From Gammaproteobacteria bacterium (GTDB lineage Bacteria > Pseudomonadota > Gammaproteobacteria > Competibacterales > Competibacteraceae), in NCBI GenBank assembly GCA_024235135.1, contig JACKMZ010000005.1, positions 124,001 through 188,000 on the forward strand: a stretch of DNA of 64,000 nucleotides. The letters run 5' to 3'. Under the pieces are notes generated by a model. The model worked only from the letters and a program-made list of their open reading frames with translations. It was not told the DNA's origin and did not search any database. Made by a program: the position numbers and the translations under genes. This document shows positions 45,066-54,348 of the stretch, in pieces; the stretch's first letter is position 1, and each line of letters starts with the position of its first letter.

Positions 45066-46211
45066 TCATTGCACTTGAATCAGCTGTTGCACAGGCAAAT
45101 CCTTGGGATCGAGAGAAATCTGGGTATACAGATGGGTAAGCAGAATAAACACCTCTCGGTTCCAGATATTCGACTCGTGCCAAGGGGTATCGGGGCGATC
45201 CACGTCCCGGTCGGAAATCGAATAGACTTTACCACGGTACGTCACTTCCGTTACCGGCTCGGTCACTCGGTCCGGATAGCCATTCCAATCGAATCGCAAA
45301 ATGGGTTGCCGTTCCGATGGCGGGATACTTTCCAAAAATTCCGGTTTGGTGTTGGCCAACTCGTCAAAAATCTGGTATTCGGAAGCCAACGCCGATAAAA
45401 CGCCTTCGAATGTGCGTAACTTGAATGCAATCGTGGGATGTCCATCTCTTTCAACGTTCGAATTGGTAACGCCTTCTATATGATAATAGCCGTCGTGCTC
45501 CAGTGCTGTTAGCGCCTTTTCTGACCCTGGAATAGTCGCCAGTGTAAAACTGGTATCTCCATCAGTCGCGATCAGTAACTGATCGACCTGTAGCCGCCGA
45601 GCTAATCCGGCCAGCCGCAAGAATTCCTGAAATTTTTCAGGCCGCTCGATGTCGGGAATATTATTCAGGACCACCGCACGGCCCGATTTGGGATAATAGA
45701 ACTGAATGGATTGGAACATGACCCGCATCAACTGGTCGACGGCGGTTCCCTGTTGAAAAAGATTAAAGAAGATTTTGGAATTGATCGGGCTGAAAATCGC
45801 CGTGGCGAATGTATTGCCGCTCAGGGGAGTAATACTGAAAGTGGGTTGCTCGCTAGCCGTAAAGCCCAGCGCATATCCTTGCGTCAATGTCGTGGAGATG
45901 GCGCCGCCGCTGGTTCGAGTTCGCGCTTGGTTAAAGACACCGGTAGCGGGGCTGCCTCCTAGCGTGTTCTGGAACTGAAAGGTCGAGGATATTGAGCCGA
46001 GCTGTAGAAAATAGGCCGGATGGCCATTGGCCCGACGGGCCAAATTCAACAACATTTGCTGATTGGAGGAATCGGCGTAGGCTGAGGAATAATCAATAAA
46101 GGAACTGCGTAAGGCGGTCGGTCCAGCGCATCCCGCCAATGCTAACAGGAACGATCCCATAACGATCAGAAAACATGCGTTGTGCTGATTTTGCTTATTT
46201 ATTCCAATCAC
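45066..46211 (-). CDS. Predicted lipoprotein of unknown function
   Basis: A protein of 381 residues. The N-terminus has basic residues, a hydrophobic stretch and a lipobox (LLALAGC, Cys at about 28), so it should be lipid-anchored. The mature part contains an 'SSNQQMLLNLAR' stretch of a kind I associate with a loosely defined group of bacterial lipoproteins, followed by Ser/Thr/Gly-rich and then mixed alpha/beta sequence. I do not recognise an enzymatic motif. The start is a GTG at 46211 with GGAG 8 bases upstream. It converges with the exporter gene and diverges from mbtH, so it may be part of the cluster's envelope or export functions, but that is only position-based. Confidence 0.8.
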   Translation of the reverse strand: MIGINKQNQHNACFLIVMGSFLLALAGCAGPTALRSSFIDYSSAYADSSNQQMLLNLARRANGHPAYFLQLGSISSTFQFQNTLGGSPATGVFNQARTRTSGGAISTTLTQGYALGFTASEQPTFSITPLSGNTFATAIFSPINSKIFFNLFQQGTAVDQLMRVMFQSIQFYYPKSGRAVVLNNIPDIERPEKFQEFLRLAGLARRLQVDQLLIATDGDTSFTLATIPGSEKALTALEHDGYYHIEGVTNSNVERDGHPTIAFKLRTFEGVLSALASEYQIFDELANTKPEFLESIPPSERQPILRFDWNGYPDRVTEPVTEVTYRGKVYSISDRDVDRPDTPWHESNIWNREVFILLTHLYTQISLDPKDLPVQQLIQVQ

Positions 46212-46382
46212 GCTTGTTTCTCCACGGTTACTTCTTGGTTAAAATCTTGCCGTCGACCCATCACTGGCGATATATTTCGACGGATTGATTTTGCGGCGCG
46301 GTCATTACGGACGAACTATCATTAGTTTAGTCGCACAGAACGGGCGATTAACCTGCTTCGATCCATTCCGGGAGTAAAAAAA
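46212..46382. promoter_or_regulatory. Divergent intergenic region between lipoprotein and MbtH genes
   Basis: This 171-bp stretch separates two genes transcribed away from each other and is the natural place for both promoters. A GGAG at 46371-46374 serves MbtH (ATG 46383) and another GGAG serves the minus-strand GTG at 46211. I see no convincing -35/-10 pair. Confidence 0.5.
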
Positions 46383-46616
46383 ATGTCTGCCAACGATTCA
46401 GACGAACTCGATATCGACTATAAAGTTGTCGTAAATCACGAAGAGCAATATTCTATCTGGCCGGCGGATCGGGAACCCCCCGCGGGTTGGACCACGGTGG
46501 GCGTTACCGGCAAGAAGCAAATCTGCTTGGACCATATTGCCGGCGTGTGGACGGATATGCGGCCATTAAGCCTTAGGAAACAAATGGAGGCCGCCGAGAA
46601 ACAGAATCCGGCCTGA
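46383..46616 (+). CDS. MbtH-family NRPS accessory protein
   Basis: A 77-residue protein with the whole MbtH signature: NHEEQYSIWP, PAGWTTVG, then ICLDHI and VWTDMRPLSLR. MbtH proteins bind the N-terminal part of adenylation domains and are often needed for their folding or activity. It probably serves several A domains of this cluster. It lies apart from the main operon with its own ribosome site (GGAG 8 bases before ATG). Its stop is 1 bp from the end of the convergent phosphopantetheinyl transferase gene. Confidence 0.97.
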   Translation: MSANDSDELDIDYKVVVNHEEQYSIWPADREPPAGWTTVGVTGKKQICLDHIAGVWTDMRPLSLRKQMEAAEKQNPA

Positions 46617-46617
46617 T

Positions 46618-47391
46618 TCATGAGTGAGCATCGGCCGGCCCTGAATAGGGACCGAGAATCCGTGTCGTCAATTGCCATCCCCGTCCCTTGATTGCCAAGG
46701 CGCCCACATAGTCCCTGCCCGGTTCCAAATGGAAAAGAGACCAGGCCGAAGCCTCGGCCGGATTCTTATCGATATGAATCAGACAGGCTGGCTGTCCCGG
46801 CATTAAGGTTACCTCGAAATTCTGAAGCGGCATTGACAGACCTTGCCCCACGGCCTTAACGAAAGCCTCCTTGCGTGTCCAACACTGCAGGAAGGCTTGG
46901 GTTTGAAGGGGCGATGGAGTCGCGTTCAGGGCCTGCCATTCATTAAAAGTAAAATATTGCTGGGCGATATCGAGCGCATCCGGCACCGTTCGTCGATATT
47001 CCACATCGATTCCCAGGGATTGCCGAGCGGAAAAGGCAAATGCCGCCAGATCCCGGGAACCGGACACGTTGAAATGGAGAGGGTCTCCGGGTAATGATGG
47101 TTTTCCATGAGTACCCACGAGATATTGGAGGCGTTCGGGCGATTGTCCCGTATACCGGGAGAGCAATAGACGCAACAGTGTTCGAGAAAGGCTAAAACGG
47201 CGGCGATCGCAAGGAAAGTGAAATCGAGCGGCCCGGCGACTTTCTTCCATCGACAATAGGTTCCGACAATTTGCCATGTCGTCGAAACCGGCCTCGTCCA
47301 GGTAGGCGTACCAGATGTGGATTTCATCTTCGCGCAATCCGGGCGGATTCGGTGTTCCAGCCAGTTCCGTCAAAGAGATCGGATTGATCAT
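46618..47391 (-). CDS. Sfp-type 4'-phosphopantetheinyl transferase
   Basis: A 257-residue protein of Sfp/Gsp size. Visible motifs are GKPSLP with FNVSGS (substrate binding), the metal motif GIDVEY and the WTRKEAFVKAVGQGL helix. It attaches phosphopantetheine from CoA to the serine of carrier domains. At least ten such domains are encoded in this window, so it is very likely the activating enzyme for the megasynthases. It lies 20 bp downstream of the type II thioesterase gene on the same strand and probably shares its transcript. The ribosome site is weak, which suggests coupling to the upstream gene. Confidence 0.96.
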   Translation of the reverse strand: MINPISLTELAGTPNPPGLREDEIHIWYAYLDEAGFDDMANCRNLLSMEESRRAARFHFPCDRRRFSLSRTLLRLLLSRYTGQSPERLQYLVGTHGKPSLPGDPLHFNVSGSRDLAAFAFSARQSLGIDVEYRRTVPDALDIAQQYFTFNEWQALNATPSPLQTQAFLQCWTRKEAFVKAVGQGLSMPLQNFEVTLMPGQPACLIHIDKNPAEASAWSLFHLEPGRDYVGALAIKGRGWQLTTRILGPYSGPADAHS

Positions 47392-47411
47392 CGGCGATGC
47401 CAGCCAGTCGT

Positions 47412-48167
47412 TTAATTCACACCGTTCAACTCTCTCCCTATCAAGCTTAATAATTCACTTTGGGCATTGTTTAGGAAAAAATGATCGCCTTCGATCATAT
47501 GAAGTTGGAAAGCCGAACGAGTATGGACCTCCCAGGCTTGCAACTCGGCCGGAGAGGTCTTGGGGTCCCGTGAACCGCCAAAGATGGAAATCGGCATCGG
47601 CAATGCCATAGAGCCACCCTGGTAACGCCATGTTTCGATCAGCTTGAAGTCGGCTCGCAAGGTCGGACCGACCAATGCTTTGAGCTCCTCATGCTGCAAG
47701 ACTTCTTCCGGACTTCCATTGAGGCGACGAATTTCTTCCCAAAACTCGTTTTCCGGCAAATCGTGGATCGGTGGGTCCGGATCGGGAATTTGGGGCGCCC
47801 GGCGACCCGAAAGGAATAGATGCTTCGGCGACACAATCTGCTTGGCCAGGAATCTTCGCGTGAGATCAAAGGCGACGATCGTACCCATGCTGTGCCCAAA
47901 AAATGCGAAAGGCAGGTCCAGGAAGGGAATCAATGCGCGCTCCAAATCATCGAGAAGCGCGTTCATGTTGTTGTGTGGGGATTCTTGGAGCCGCGTCTCC
48001 CGCCCAGGCAAGCGCAACGCCCAGACTTCAACGAATGGCGGCAAAAACTCCGGCCATTTACGGAACACCGTGCCGTTACCTCCGGCATAGGGAAAACAAA
48101 ATAGGCGGCACTTCACACCGGCTGAACGCCGTGGCACGAAGAACCAAGTATTCAGTAGGGAGAGCAT
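47412..48167 (-). CDS. Type II thioesterase (editing TE)
   Basis: A 251-residue alpha/beta hydrolase of the GrsT/RifR group. FCFPYAGG at the N-terminus, nucleophile motif GHSMG (Ser at about 94), then GGSRDP and GDHFFL supplying Asp and His. These stand-alone enzymes hydrolyse wrong acyl groups from carrier domains or regenerate mis-primed carriers. It sits between the SPFH gene (56 bp upstream) and the phosphopantetheinyl transferase gene, consistent with a minus-strand operon of support functions. No strong ribosome site precedes the ATG. Confidence 0.95.
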   Translation of the reverse strand: MLSLLNTWFFVPRRSAGVKCRLFCFPYAGGNGTVFRKWPEFLPPFVEVWALRLPGRETRLQESPHNNMNALLDDLERALIPFLDLPFAFFGHSMGTIVAFDLTRRFLAKQIVSPKHLFLSGRRAPQIPDPDPPIHDLPENEFWEEIRRLNGSPEEVLQHEELKALVGPTLRADFKLIETWRYQGGSMALPMPISIFGGSRDPKTSPAELQAWEVHTRSAFQLHMIEGDHFFLNNAQSELLSLIGRELNGVN

Positions 48168-48223
48168 GGGTTCAATAATCAGTTGGAGGAAAAAATGAAG
48201 GCAAAAAGCGCCATCGGATGCCG

Positions 48224-49387
48224 TTACTTGACGGAAGTATCCGGCGTATCACCATTTTCTAATGGATCGAGTTTAGAAGGCGGAGAGAGTGCTTCCTTGG
48301 GGGATTTTTCCGGTTCCAGTGACGAGTCATCCGGTTTCGACGGTTCGTCGAAGTCGGTTACATCGTCAGTTGGCTCAGAATCTTGGTAATACTCGTCATC
48401 GGGTAGGGGATAGTCTCGCTCCTCACTATCATCATTGGCGAAGGGGTAATCCGTGGGCGCCGTTGAATCCGTATTGGCGTGAGTCTTTGGCTTGGCCACG
48501 GGGCTATCCAACCCTCCCAAAATGATCGGTAAACCGTCATTTCCGGCTCCGATAACGACGATTTTCGCATTGTTGGAATTAGCCATCTGCAACGTCGCGT
48601 CGATTCCTTTCCATTTAAGATAATTGGTATCGATACTGTTTTTTATTATATTCTGAAAGTCCCTAATACCTTCGGCTTCTATCCGTTTGCGTTGAGCTTC
48701 TTTTTCTTCTTTCTGCAAGCGATAAGTATATTCCTCCATCTTATGCTTCTGCGCGAGTTTATCTTGAATTGCCATCTGGACTTTCCTGGGTAGCGTGATG
48801 CTGCGAATAAAAACATCCTCAAGGTAAATAAAACTGTATCGCTTAACCTCGGGCATGTATTTGATAAGCATTTCCTTCCTAACCGTGTCCAGGATGCTTT
48901 TCATAATCTGTTCACGATTCGACGTATATATCTGCTCGGGCAGGTATTGGCCTGCCTCCGCACGCGCGTGGGCCCGTATTTCCGGCATTAATAACGTTTC
49001 TATGTAGTCCGGCCCGATGTGTTTGTGCAGCAACCCAAGATCTTGCTCGATGAGACGGAAACGAACAGTGAGATCAATCTGCATCGTGAGTCCGTCACTG
49101 GACAGTACGTCGAAGGTTTCCCCTTTCTGTTGCATTCGAATATCGTAGATATACATGATATCCCAGGGAAATATCATCCGAAGCCCTTCCGGATACACCG
49201 TTGTTACGTCAGTTCCTCCGCCAAACCTTCGCCACAAAACACCCGCTTGACCCGGATAGATCACAATAAAAATATTGGGCGCCAAATAAATAAGAATTAG
49301 GATTAAAACCAGGACGGAAGTAGACAGAAACACAGCGTTGGATCTAATCCATTGACGTACCGATTCCATCCACTTCTTCGATTTCAC
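48224..49387 (-). CDS. SPFH/prohibitin-family membrane protein
   Basis: A protein of 387 residues. It has one N-terminal membrane helix (about 19-42) and an SPFH domain (about 50-235; YPGQAGVLWRRFGGG, then TVRFRL). A charged coiled-coil follows (about 215-260; KMEEYTYRLQKEEKEAQRKR), then a segment of about 75 residues rich in Asp, Glu, Ser and Pro. SPFH proteins form large membrane rings that act as scaffolds or hold proteases. A role in the export or self-protection of a membrane-active peptide is possible, but rests only on its position upstream of the type II thioesterase. The frame starts at a GTG (49387). An ATG 18 bp downstream (49369) is an equally good start. Confidence 0.88.
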   Translation of the reverse strand: MKSKKWMESVRQWIRSNAVFLSTSVLVLILILIYLAPNIFIVIYPGQAGVLWRRFGGGTDVTTVYPEGLRMIFPWDIMYIYDIRMQQKGETFDVLSSDGLTMQIDLTVRFRLIEQDLGLLHKHIGPDYIETLLMPEIRAHARAEAGQYLPEQIYTSNREQIMKSILDTVRKEMLIKYMPEVKRYSFIYLEDVFIRSITLPRKVQMAIQDKLAQKHKMEEYTYRLQKEEKEAQRKRIEAEGIRDFQNIIKNSIDTNYLKWKGIDATLQMANSNNAKIVVIGAGNDGLPIILGGLDSPVAKPKTHANTDSTAPTDYPFANDDSEERDYPLPDDEYYQDSEPTDDVTDFDEPSKPDDSSLEPEKSPKEALSPPSKLDPLENGDTPDTSVK

Positions 49388-49539
49388 TCTTCATTCACCA
49401 TTCGGAGGATTCGCCGTAAATCCGATAGCCGTCGGAATCATAACGAATGCTTACGGAATCCGACATTGACGCCGCTCAAGCCGACTGATCGGCAATAAGC
49501 CTCATCGTCGCTAGGCGTCGAGCAAAGTTCCACATTCTT

Positions 49540-49758
49540 TCAAGAGGATGAATGTTTTGGATTTGCGTCACTGATTTGACTGGCCTGATTGGACTCGGGC
49601 GATTTCTTCGGGTCCGGTCCGGTCGCCAAGAGGATAATCAATACGACAATCGGAGATACGATAAGCGAGGCCAGGAAAAACCCAAAAAACCCGAATGTCC
49701 GGTTTCTACCGATAAAACCGACCACCAGAGACCCCAATAGCCATAAGACAACATACAT
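49540..49758 (-). CDS. Small two-helix membrane protein
   Basis: A 72-residue protein with two hydrophobic segments (YVVLWLLGSLVVGFIG and FGFFLASLIVSPIVVLIIL) and a polar Ser/Pro/Asn tail. The layout resembles small uncharacterised membrane proteins common in many bacteria. I chose the Met at 49758 because it begins just before the first helix and has an AGG 8-9 bases upstream. The frame can extend to 49797. No function is inferred. Confidence 0.6.
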   Translation of the reverse strand: MYVVLWLLGSLVVGFIGRNRTFGFFGFFLASLIVSPIVVLIILLATGPDPKKSPESNQASQISDANPKHSSS

Positions 49759-49924
49759 ATCGATGAGCCTATCATCGTTTGAACAGGGGTTATCCACCGC
49801 CGCGATCAGCTACGAACTGCCGCCAGCCGGTTAGCTCGCCGCCAACTGGGTGGCGGCAGGCGCCATCGTTAGGATGCCAGGGCTGATCTCGCAAAGTAAC
49901 ATCCGGGCGCTTTGCCCGTAGCGA

Positions 49925-50458
49925 TCAGGGAACGGCGGGTTTCACGCCTTCCGGCTTTTTCCCGGCGTCCTTGCTCGCCTCTTTGGTAAACGATTCCTTG
50001 CCCTTTTCGTACTGCCCGCGGAAATACTCTCCATCCGCCTTGGGATCGAAGTTCAGGAGCGTGCCGCCCGATTCGAAGTGCCGGGCGAAGACTCTTCCAA
50101 TCGCAAAGGTCGAGGCGCCGGCGAAGGTAGGAAGCGTTAACACGCCGGCTATCGTTCCGAAGGCCGGTATCGCCTTGATCAACGAGCCAATGCTGCTCCA
50201 TGCCAAACCGGTCGGGGCAATCCCACCCACCAGGGCGGCGATCAGGGACTTGGCCCGATTCTCAGCAAACGGCGTCTGGTAAAACTTGGCCAGATCGTTC
50301 AGCATTTTCAATTGAAAGCCGGTAATCCCGAGAATGTCGATCAATGGCAAAGGTACGGCCCCCATGCCGAAGGAGCACCAAGAATATTTTCTAATAATGT
50401 TATCGACAATAAGCTGTTTGTCGGCAGCATCCAAAACATCAGTATCAGCGCTGGTCAT
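49925..50458 (-). CDS. DUF697/YcjF-like membrane-associated protein
   Basis: A 177-residue protein. The region about 15-130 (IIRKYSWCSFGMG, PLPLIDILGITGFQLKML, then Gly/Ala-rich hydrophobic helices) resembles the DUF697 domain found in YcjF-type proteins and next to some GTPases. The C-terminal 40 residues are charged and Lys-rich. A strong GAGGAGGT lies 7 bases before the ATG. No partner GTPase is visible here, and the two neighbours are unrelated, so its role is open. Confidence 0.78.
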   Translation of the reverse strand: MTSADTDVLDAADKQLIVDNIIRKYSWCSFGMGAVPLPLIDILGITGFQLKMLNDLAKFYQTPFAENRAKSLIAALVGGIAPTGLAWSSIGSLIKAIPAFGTIAGVLTLPTFAGASTFAIGRVFARHFESGGTLLNFDPKADGEYFRGQYEKGKESFTKEASKDAGKKPEGVKPAVP

Positions 50459-51389
50459 TTCGTCTACCTCCTCGGTGTCGGATTGGGTAAATCACACGCT
50501 GGATATCCAGCACAATAGCTGGCTTGACAGAATGGGACAATGTAATTTCAAGGATGTCATAAATTAGAATATATTCCTCGAAAAACAGTCATGGACTGAC
50601 GGCAACGGGGGTAAAGATCTTCTCTATTTCTTATGCGCCGCAAGTGGTTGCAGCGATCGCATAGAGTTTAAAGCATAACGTATTATGCCGCATTATCACG
50701 TGGTTTCAACGTGATTGATATACAAATATTGTTTCGCGACGAGTTTTGCTCGGGCGTAATAATTGCTTACTTATCGGGATTAACATTGATTGCCTGAGCC
50801 GCGTGAAGCTGAAAATCCGAATCGTTTAACTATCCGGAATGGTCCCGATTATGCCATTCATTCCCTTACCGTACTGATTCCTATCAACGGCCGGGCAGTC
50901 CAGTCTACCCACGACGAGCCGACAGGCTTTCCGGCGGCGGGCGGGGCTTGGCCAGCACTGTCGGGATTTCTGCGACGCGGTTAACATGCTATGTCGTCGC
51001 GGGCGAATTCGATTGCCAAGGCGCCGTTTGCTTCGTCACCGAACGCGAGCCGAACTCACCCGTCACGACTGGGGATAGGTCGGATCGGTGAGTTTCCGGC
51101 CAGACCAGGGTTCCAGGCGAAAGACTGAGCGTTTCATCCGACAGTCGCCCGCGGCCCAGCGGGTGGTCCGCGAATCATGAAAAATGGACCGGACGCAACC
51201 GTGCGATGAAATTCGAGTCCGCCTTTGCGAAATAAGTCCAGGCAATGCGTTATTGGCCAACGGCCCTAGACCCCTGGGTTCCCGGTTACGGTATCTACCG
51301 ACCATGTAAAGCACGTGAAAATCGACGATTACATTCGGAATTCTACGTCGGTTGCCGAATAGTGGTGAAAAGAGGCTTTCGGCACGGAT
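50459..51389. other. 931-bp stretch without a convincing gene
   Basis: The part at about 50560-50780 is AT-rich compared with the cluster and could hold the promoter of the DUF697-like gene. The open frames here are short, lack ribosome sites and resemble nothing I know. I see no RNA gene or clear repeat. Confidence 0.5.
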
Positions 51390-51884
51390 TCAATAGTCAC
51401 CAATCCATTCCTTGGGATAAACCTTTTTGTAGAATGCTTCTTCCTCAAACTGCCGGCCGGCGTCGTTTTCGTGTTTTTGGCCTTCGTCGGATCTTATCCC
51501 ATCGGAATTCCAGTCACCCCAGTGCACCAGCTCATGCAATATAATGGCCCGCAGATAAAACAACGCATTGGCTCGCTTTGAAAAATCCTTGAAATCCGTT
51601 TCAAACTTCTCGGCAACGCATGTCGCTATCGCGATTGTCTGGGGTTTGCCCGTATTGAACATGCCGTACACATTCTTTGGCGGATCGGCGACTTCCAGGT
51701 AAGGCAAATGTCCCCAAGCGACGGCTTGTCTGCCTTCTTTGGCCGATAATTGACTGTGTCTTAGGAAAGTTTTCCAGACATGACGGTCGTCCAGCGGTGT
51801 CAATGGCAACCGAAAATGCAGAAAGCGTTGTAAACAAGGAAAAGATTCGCGTAAAGGTTTTCCGTCATAGAGCGATGCAATCAT
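51390..51884 (-). CDS. HExxH metallopeptidase-like protein
   Basis: A 164-residue protein. The central motif HELVHWGDWN (His at about 116 and 120) is a zincin HExxH site followed by Trp-Gly-Asp. The flanks (YLRAIILHELVHW, then EEEAFYKKVYP) resemble the metallopeptidase-like toxin domains (Tox-MPTase type) seen in bacterial polymorphic toxins. A strong GAGGAGGA lies about 6 bases before the ATG. No signal peptide, no toxin delivery domain and no obvious immunity gene are adjacent, so a toxin role is only a possibility. It may instead be a housekeeping peptidase or a stranded toxin tip. Confidence 0.65.
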   Translation of the reverse strand: MIASLYDGKPLRESFPCLQRFLHFRLPLTPLDDRHVWKTFLRHSQLSAKEGRQAVAWGHLPYLEVADPPKNVYGMFNTGKPQTIAIATCVAEKFETDFKDFSKRANALFYLRAIILHELVHWGDWNSDGIRSDEGQKHENDAGRQFEEEAFYKKVYPKEWIGDY

Positions 51885-52264
51885 TGGCTATCCTCCTCGA
51901 AACGTCATAATGATCGTTTTTCAGGTCAATGGGTTTTCCCAACGGCCCAAACACGTTATATCGAGGCGACGAAGTCCGGTGATATTAAGCCGTTACTGAT
52001 TAAACCCGCAGTTGGGCCCATGGTTAAAACAAATTGCATGCCATTCTTGTGCTTTGATCGTGAATAGCCGTTACTAACGGATTCACCGGCAGATTATCGC
52101 TGATATGAAGCGTCATAAATGGTTGAGCCGGTCGAATCGAATCGATCCAGAATGGACTGAGTGGTTCAATATGGAACTGTGCGTTTGGCGAACAGCTTTT
52201 TTCCGCTTTATCATGAATGATAGGATTAAAGGGGTAGGCAAGCGCCTCGTATCTTGGTCATCGT
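51885..52264. other. 380-bp intergenic region between divergent genes
   Basis: It lies between the metallopeptidase-like gene (minus) and the amidase gene (plus), and so should carry both promoters. I could not identify a convincing promoter pair or a small gene. An open frame at 52105-52350 overlaps the amidase start and looks non-coding. Confidence 0.45.
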
Positions 52265-53032
52265 ATGATGCAGAAACGTCCGTGGCTGCAAAAAGTCGCC
52301 GTGTTTTGCGCTTTTTCTTTGCTGTTCCCGGCCCTGGCCCTGGCCTGTAATCCGGCGAAATTCATTGTGGCCGTCGATGTAGGCCATACGGTGCATAGCC
52401 CCGGCGCCGTCAGCGCGCGCGGTATCCCCGAATTGCAATTCAATCGAAAATTGGCGAATGAAGTGCTCCAGGCGCTCAGAATAGCGGGATTCACGGAAAG
52501 CGTATTGATCAACGCCGACGGTCGTATTGCATCGCTTAGCGAGCGTGTTCGCCAAGCGAATCAGGCTCAGGCATCGCTATTCCTTTCGATTCATCACGAC
52601 TCCGTGCAACCCCATTACCTCGGCCGTTGGCGGGTTGGCGGGGTCACGCGCCGGTATAGTGATCGATTTCACGGCTATTCCCTATTCATTTCCGGTGATA
52701 GCCAACATTTCGAGGCCAGTCGGCGCTTTGCCATCCTCACCGGACAATCGCTGATTGCACGCGGCCTGTCGCCAACGCTGCATCATGCCGAGCCTATTCC
52801 CGGAGAGAATCGTCCGCTGCTCGATTTGACGCTTGGCGTGTACCGTTACGACGATCTTTACGTTCTACGTCACGCGTCGATGCCCGCGCTATTGCTGGAG
52901 GCCGGCGTCATCGTGAATCGCGAGGAAGAAATACGATTGCAACGTCCGGCCTATTGGCAGCGCATTGCCGCCAGTGTGGTTACGGCGGTCACGGATTTCT
53001 GTAACGAGGCCGATCCAATGCCCGTAGATTAA
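52265..53032 (+). CDS. N-acetylmuramoyl-L-alanine amidase (Amidase_3)
   Basis: A 255-residue protein. A signal peptide is clear (KRPWLQKVAVF, then a hydrophobic core ending ALALA before Cys-Asn). The enzyme cleaves the amide between muramic acid and the peptide stem in the periplasm. The zinc ligands expected for Amidase_3 are visible in order: His in DVGHTVHSPGA, Glu in GIPELQFN, His in LFLSIHHDS; the catalytic Glu is in LLLEAGVI. A segment between about 115 and 160 (GRWRVGGVTRRYSDRFHGYSLF) fits the family's variable loop. It is a single gene with no obvious link to the peptide cluster. Start: first of two adjacent ATGs. Confidence 0.92.
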   Translation: MMQKRPWLQKVAVFCAFSLLFPALALACNPAKFIVAVDVGHTVHSPGAVSARGIPELQFNRKLANEVLQALRIAGFTESVLINADGRIASLSERVRQANQAQASLFLSIHHDSVQPHYLGRWRVGGVTRRYSDRFHGYSLFISGDSQHFEASRRFAILTGQSLIARGLSPTLHHAEPIPGENRPLLDLTLGVYRYDDLYVLRHASMPALLLEAGVIVNREEEIRLQRPAYWQRIAASVVTAVTDFCNEADPMPVD

Positions 53033-53433
53033 ATTCCATACGGAAAATGGGCAGGGCGCGATGGGTGAATAGCGATGATTGGCAGGCGCACCGCCCTATT
53101 GTGAAGAAACGGCACGGTAATCAACCGGTGCTTTAGCTATTTGATCCATTCCCGCGAGCTATACCAAGCGGAAACTCCTGACAAGGCCATATTACTGAAG
53201 TATGCTCACGTTGTCGCAGTGAGCCCTAAAGGAAAGTTGATCATAGGAGTTGTCTGGGTCGAAGATCATGGCCTTCGAGGCTAATCCCGCACCGATTAAA
53301 CGCCAGCCTATACTTGACGCCATTGGACGGCGGAGGAATATTGCCGCATGAGCGAAGCACCCACGGGATGCGAACAACCGAGTGGGGTTGATCGCCGTGG
53401 GATATTCACAAAATATTACCGAACACCTGAATC
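53033..53433. other. 401-bp region without a supported gene
   Basis: Only short frames are present, including a 27-codon frame at about 53268-53351 and a 61-codon antisense frame. Neither has a ribosome site or family resemblance. The region probably contains the promoter of the ProQ/FinO gene. Confidence 0.45.
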
Positions 53434-54336
53434 ATGACTGAGAATTCGAATAACGATGCGGAGTCTTTGCTCGAACCGGCCACATCGGCGGAGCAAGAAG
53501 GCGCGCCGCCCAAAGAGCCAACCCCTCCACCATGGGTCGATTTGAGTCTGCGTTGGCCGGCTATTTTCAACATCTATTACCCACGCCCGCTCAAGATCGG
53601 AATCCACATGGATCTGGTTCAGGCAGGCTTCGACCCGGCGTACATTAAACGGGCGCTGACCGGCTATTGCCGCTCGCACCGTTACCGTCGCATTTTGGTC
53701 GAAGGAAAAGAACGCATTGACTTGGATGGGCAGCCCGCTGGCCGGGTGACGGCCGAACAGGTTTCCCCCGGCCGAGCGGGTGTCAGTCAGCCTAATGCGC
53801 CGATAAAAGGCAAACTGCGTTCCCCCCGACCGCTCCCACAACCGATGCCATTATCCGAGGACAACACCGTGAAAGGCCGATTGGAATTGACCCTGAAAAT
53901 TAACGAACTGCCCAAGGCGATTCCCAGTCAACGGGATTTTACTTTCGGGGTCGATTGCGATGGGACGCTGATTCAGGTCAGCGTCCGACCCCGGTTGTGG
54001 AACCGCCTGACCCAGGCCGCGAAGGATTATCCGGAATGGGTGGCGAACATTACGGGGAGAATGGGGGCGGCGACGGAGAAGGGATTTGTGCTGCTGGAAC
54101 CTTCAATCCAGGTATTCGAGAGGAAACCCAAAGACACGACGAATGAATCCGCCGCACCGACCAGCCCGGAGCCGGCATCCCCAGCCGTCGAGGAAAAGGT
54201 CATGGCGGCGGCGCAAGATCGCGGAAGGGCAGCCGTCGCGGCCGCCGCCGCACGTCGACCCAAGTTGACGCTATCCGATTCGGCCGGCAATGCAGGCGGG
54301 GATGCCGATCAGCCGATAAACCGCCGACGCTGGTAA
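53434..54336 (+). CDS. ProQ/FinO-domain RNA-binding protein with an added C-terminal domain
   Basis: A 300-residue protein. Residues about 35-110 match the ProQ/FinO RNA-chaperone fold (WPAIFNIYYPRPLKIGIH, ALTGYCRSHRYR). Residues about 145-232 form a second compact domain (LELTLKINELPK, then VSVRPRLWNRL and PSIQVFERK). I have seen this in FinO-like proteins, mostly outside the enterobacteria. The rest is a low-complexity Ala/Pro/Glu-rich and basic tail. Proteins of this group bind structured RNAs and sRNAs. The gene lies directly before transposase remnants (12 bp), so the region may derive from a mobile element. The ATG has only a weak ribosome site. Confidence 0.85.
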   Translation: MTENSNNDAESLLEPATSAEQEGAPPKEPTPPPWVDLSLRWPAIFNIYYPRPLKIGIHMDLVQAGFDPAYIKRALTGYCRSHRYRRILVEGKERIDLDGQPAGRVTAEQVSPGRAGVSQPNAPIKGKLRSPRPLPQPMPLSEDNTVKGRLELTLKINELPKAIPSQRDFTFGVDCDGTLIQVSVRPRLWNRLTQAAKDYPEWVANITGRMGAATEKGFVLLEPSIQVFERKPKDTTNESAAPTSPEPASPAVEEKVMAAAQDRGRAAVAAAAARRPKLTLSDSAGNAGGDADQPINRRRW

Positions 54337-54348
54337 CGTTCCCGCGGG

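Noticed and set aside
50790..50984. 64-codon open frame in the gene-poor stretch
   Set aside because: Starts at a non-ATG codon without a ribosome site and looks like random coding.
53268..53351. 27-codon plus-strand frame beginning MAFEANPAPIKRQ
   Set aside because: Too short, no ribosome site and no recognised family.
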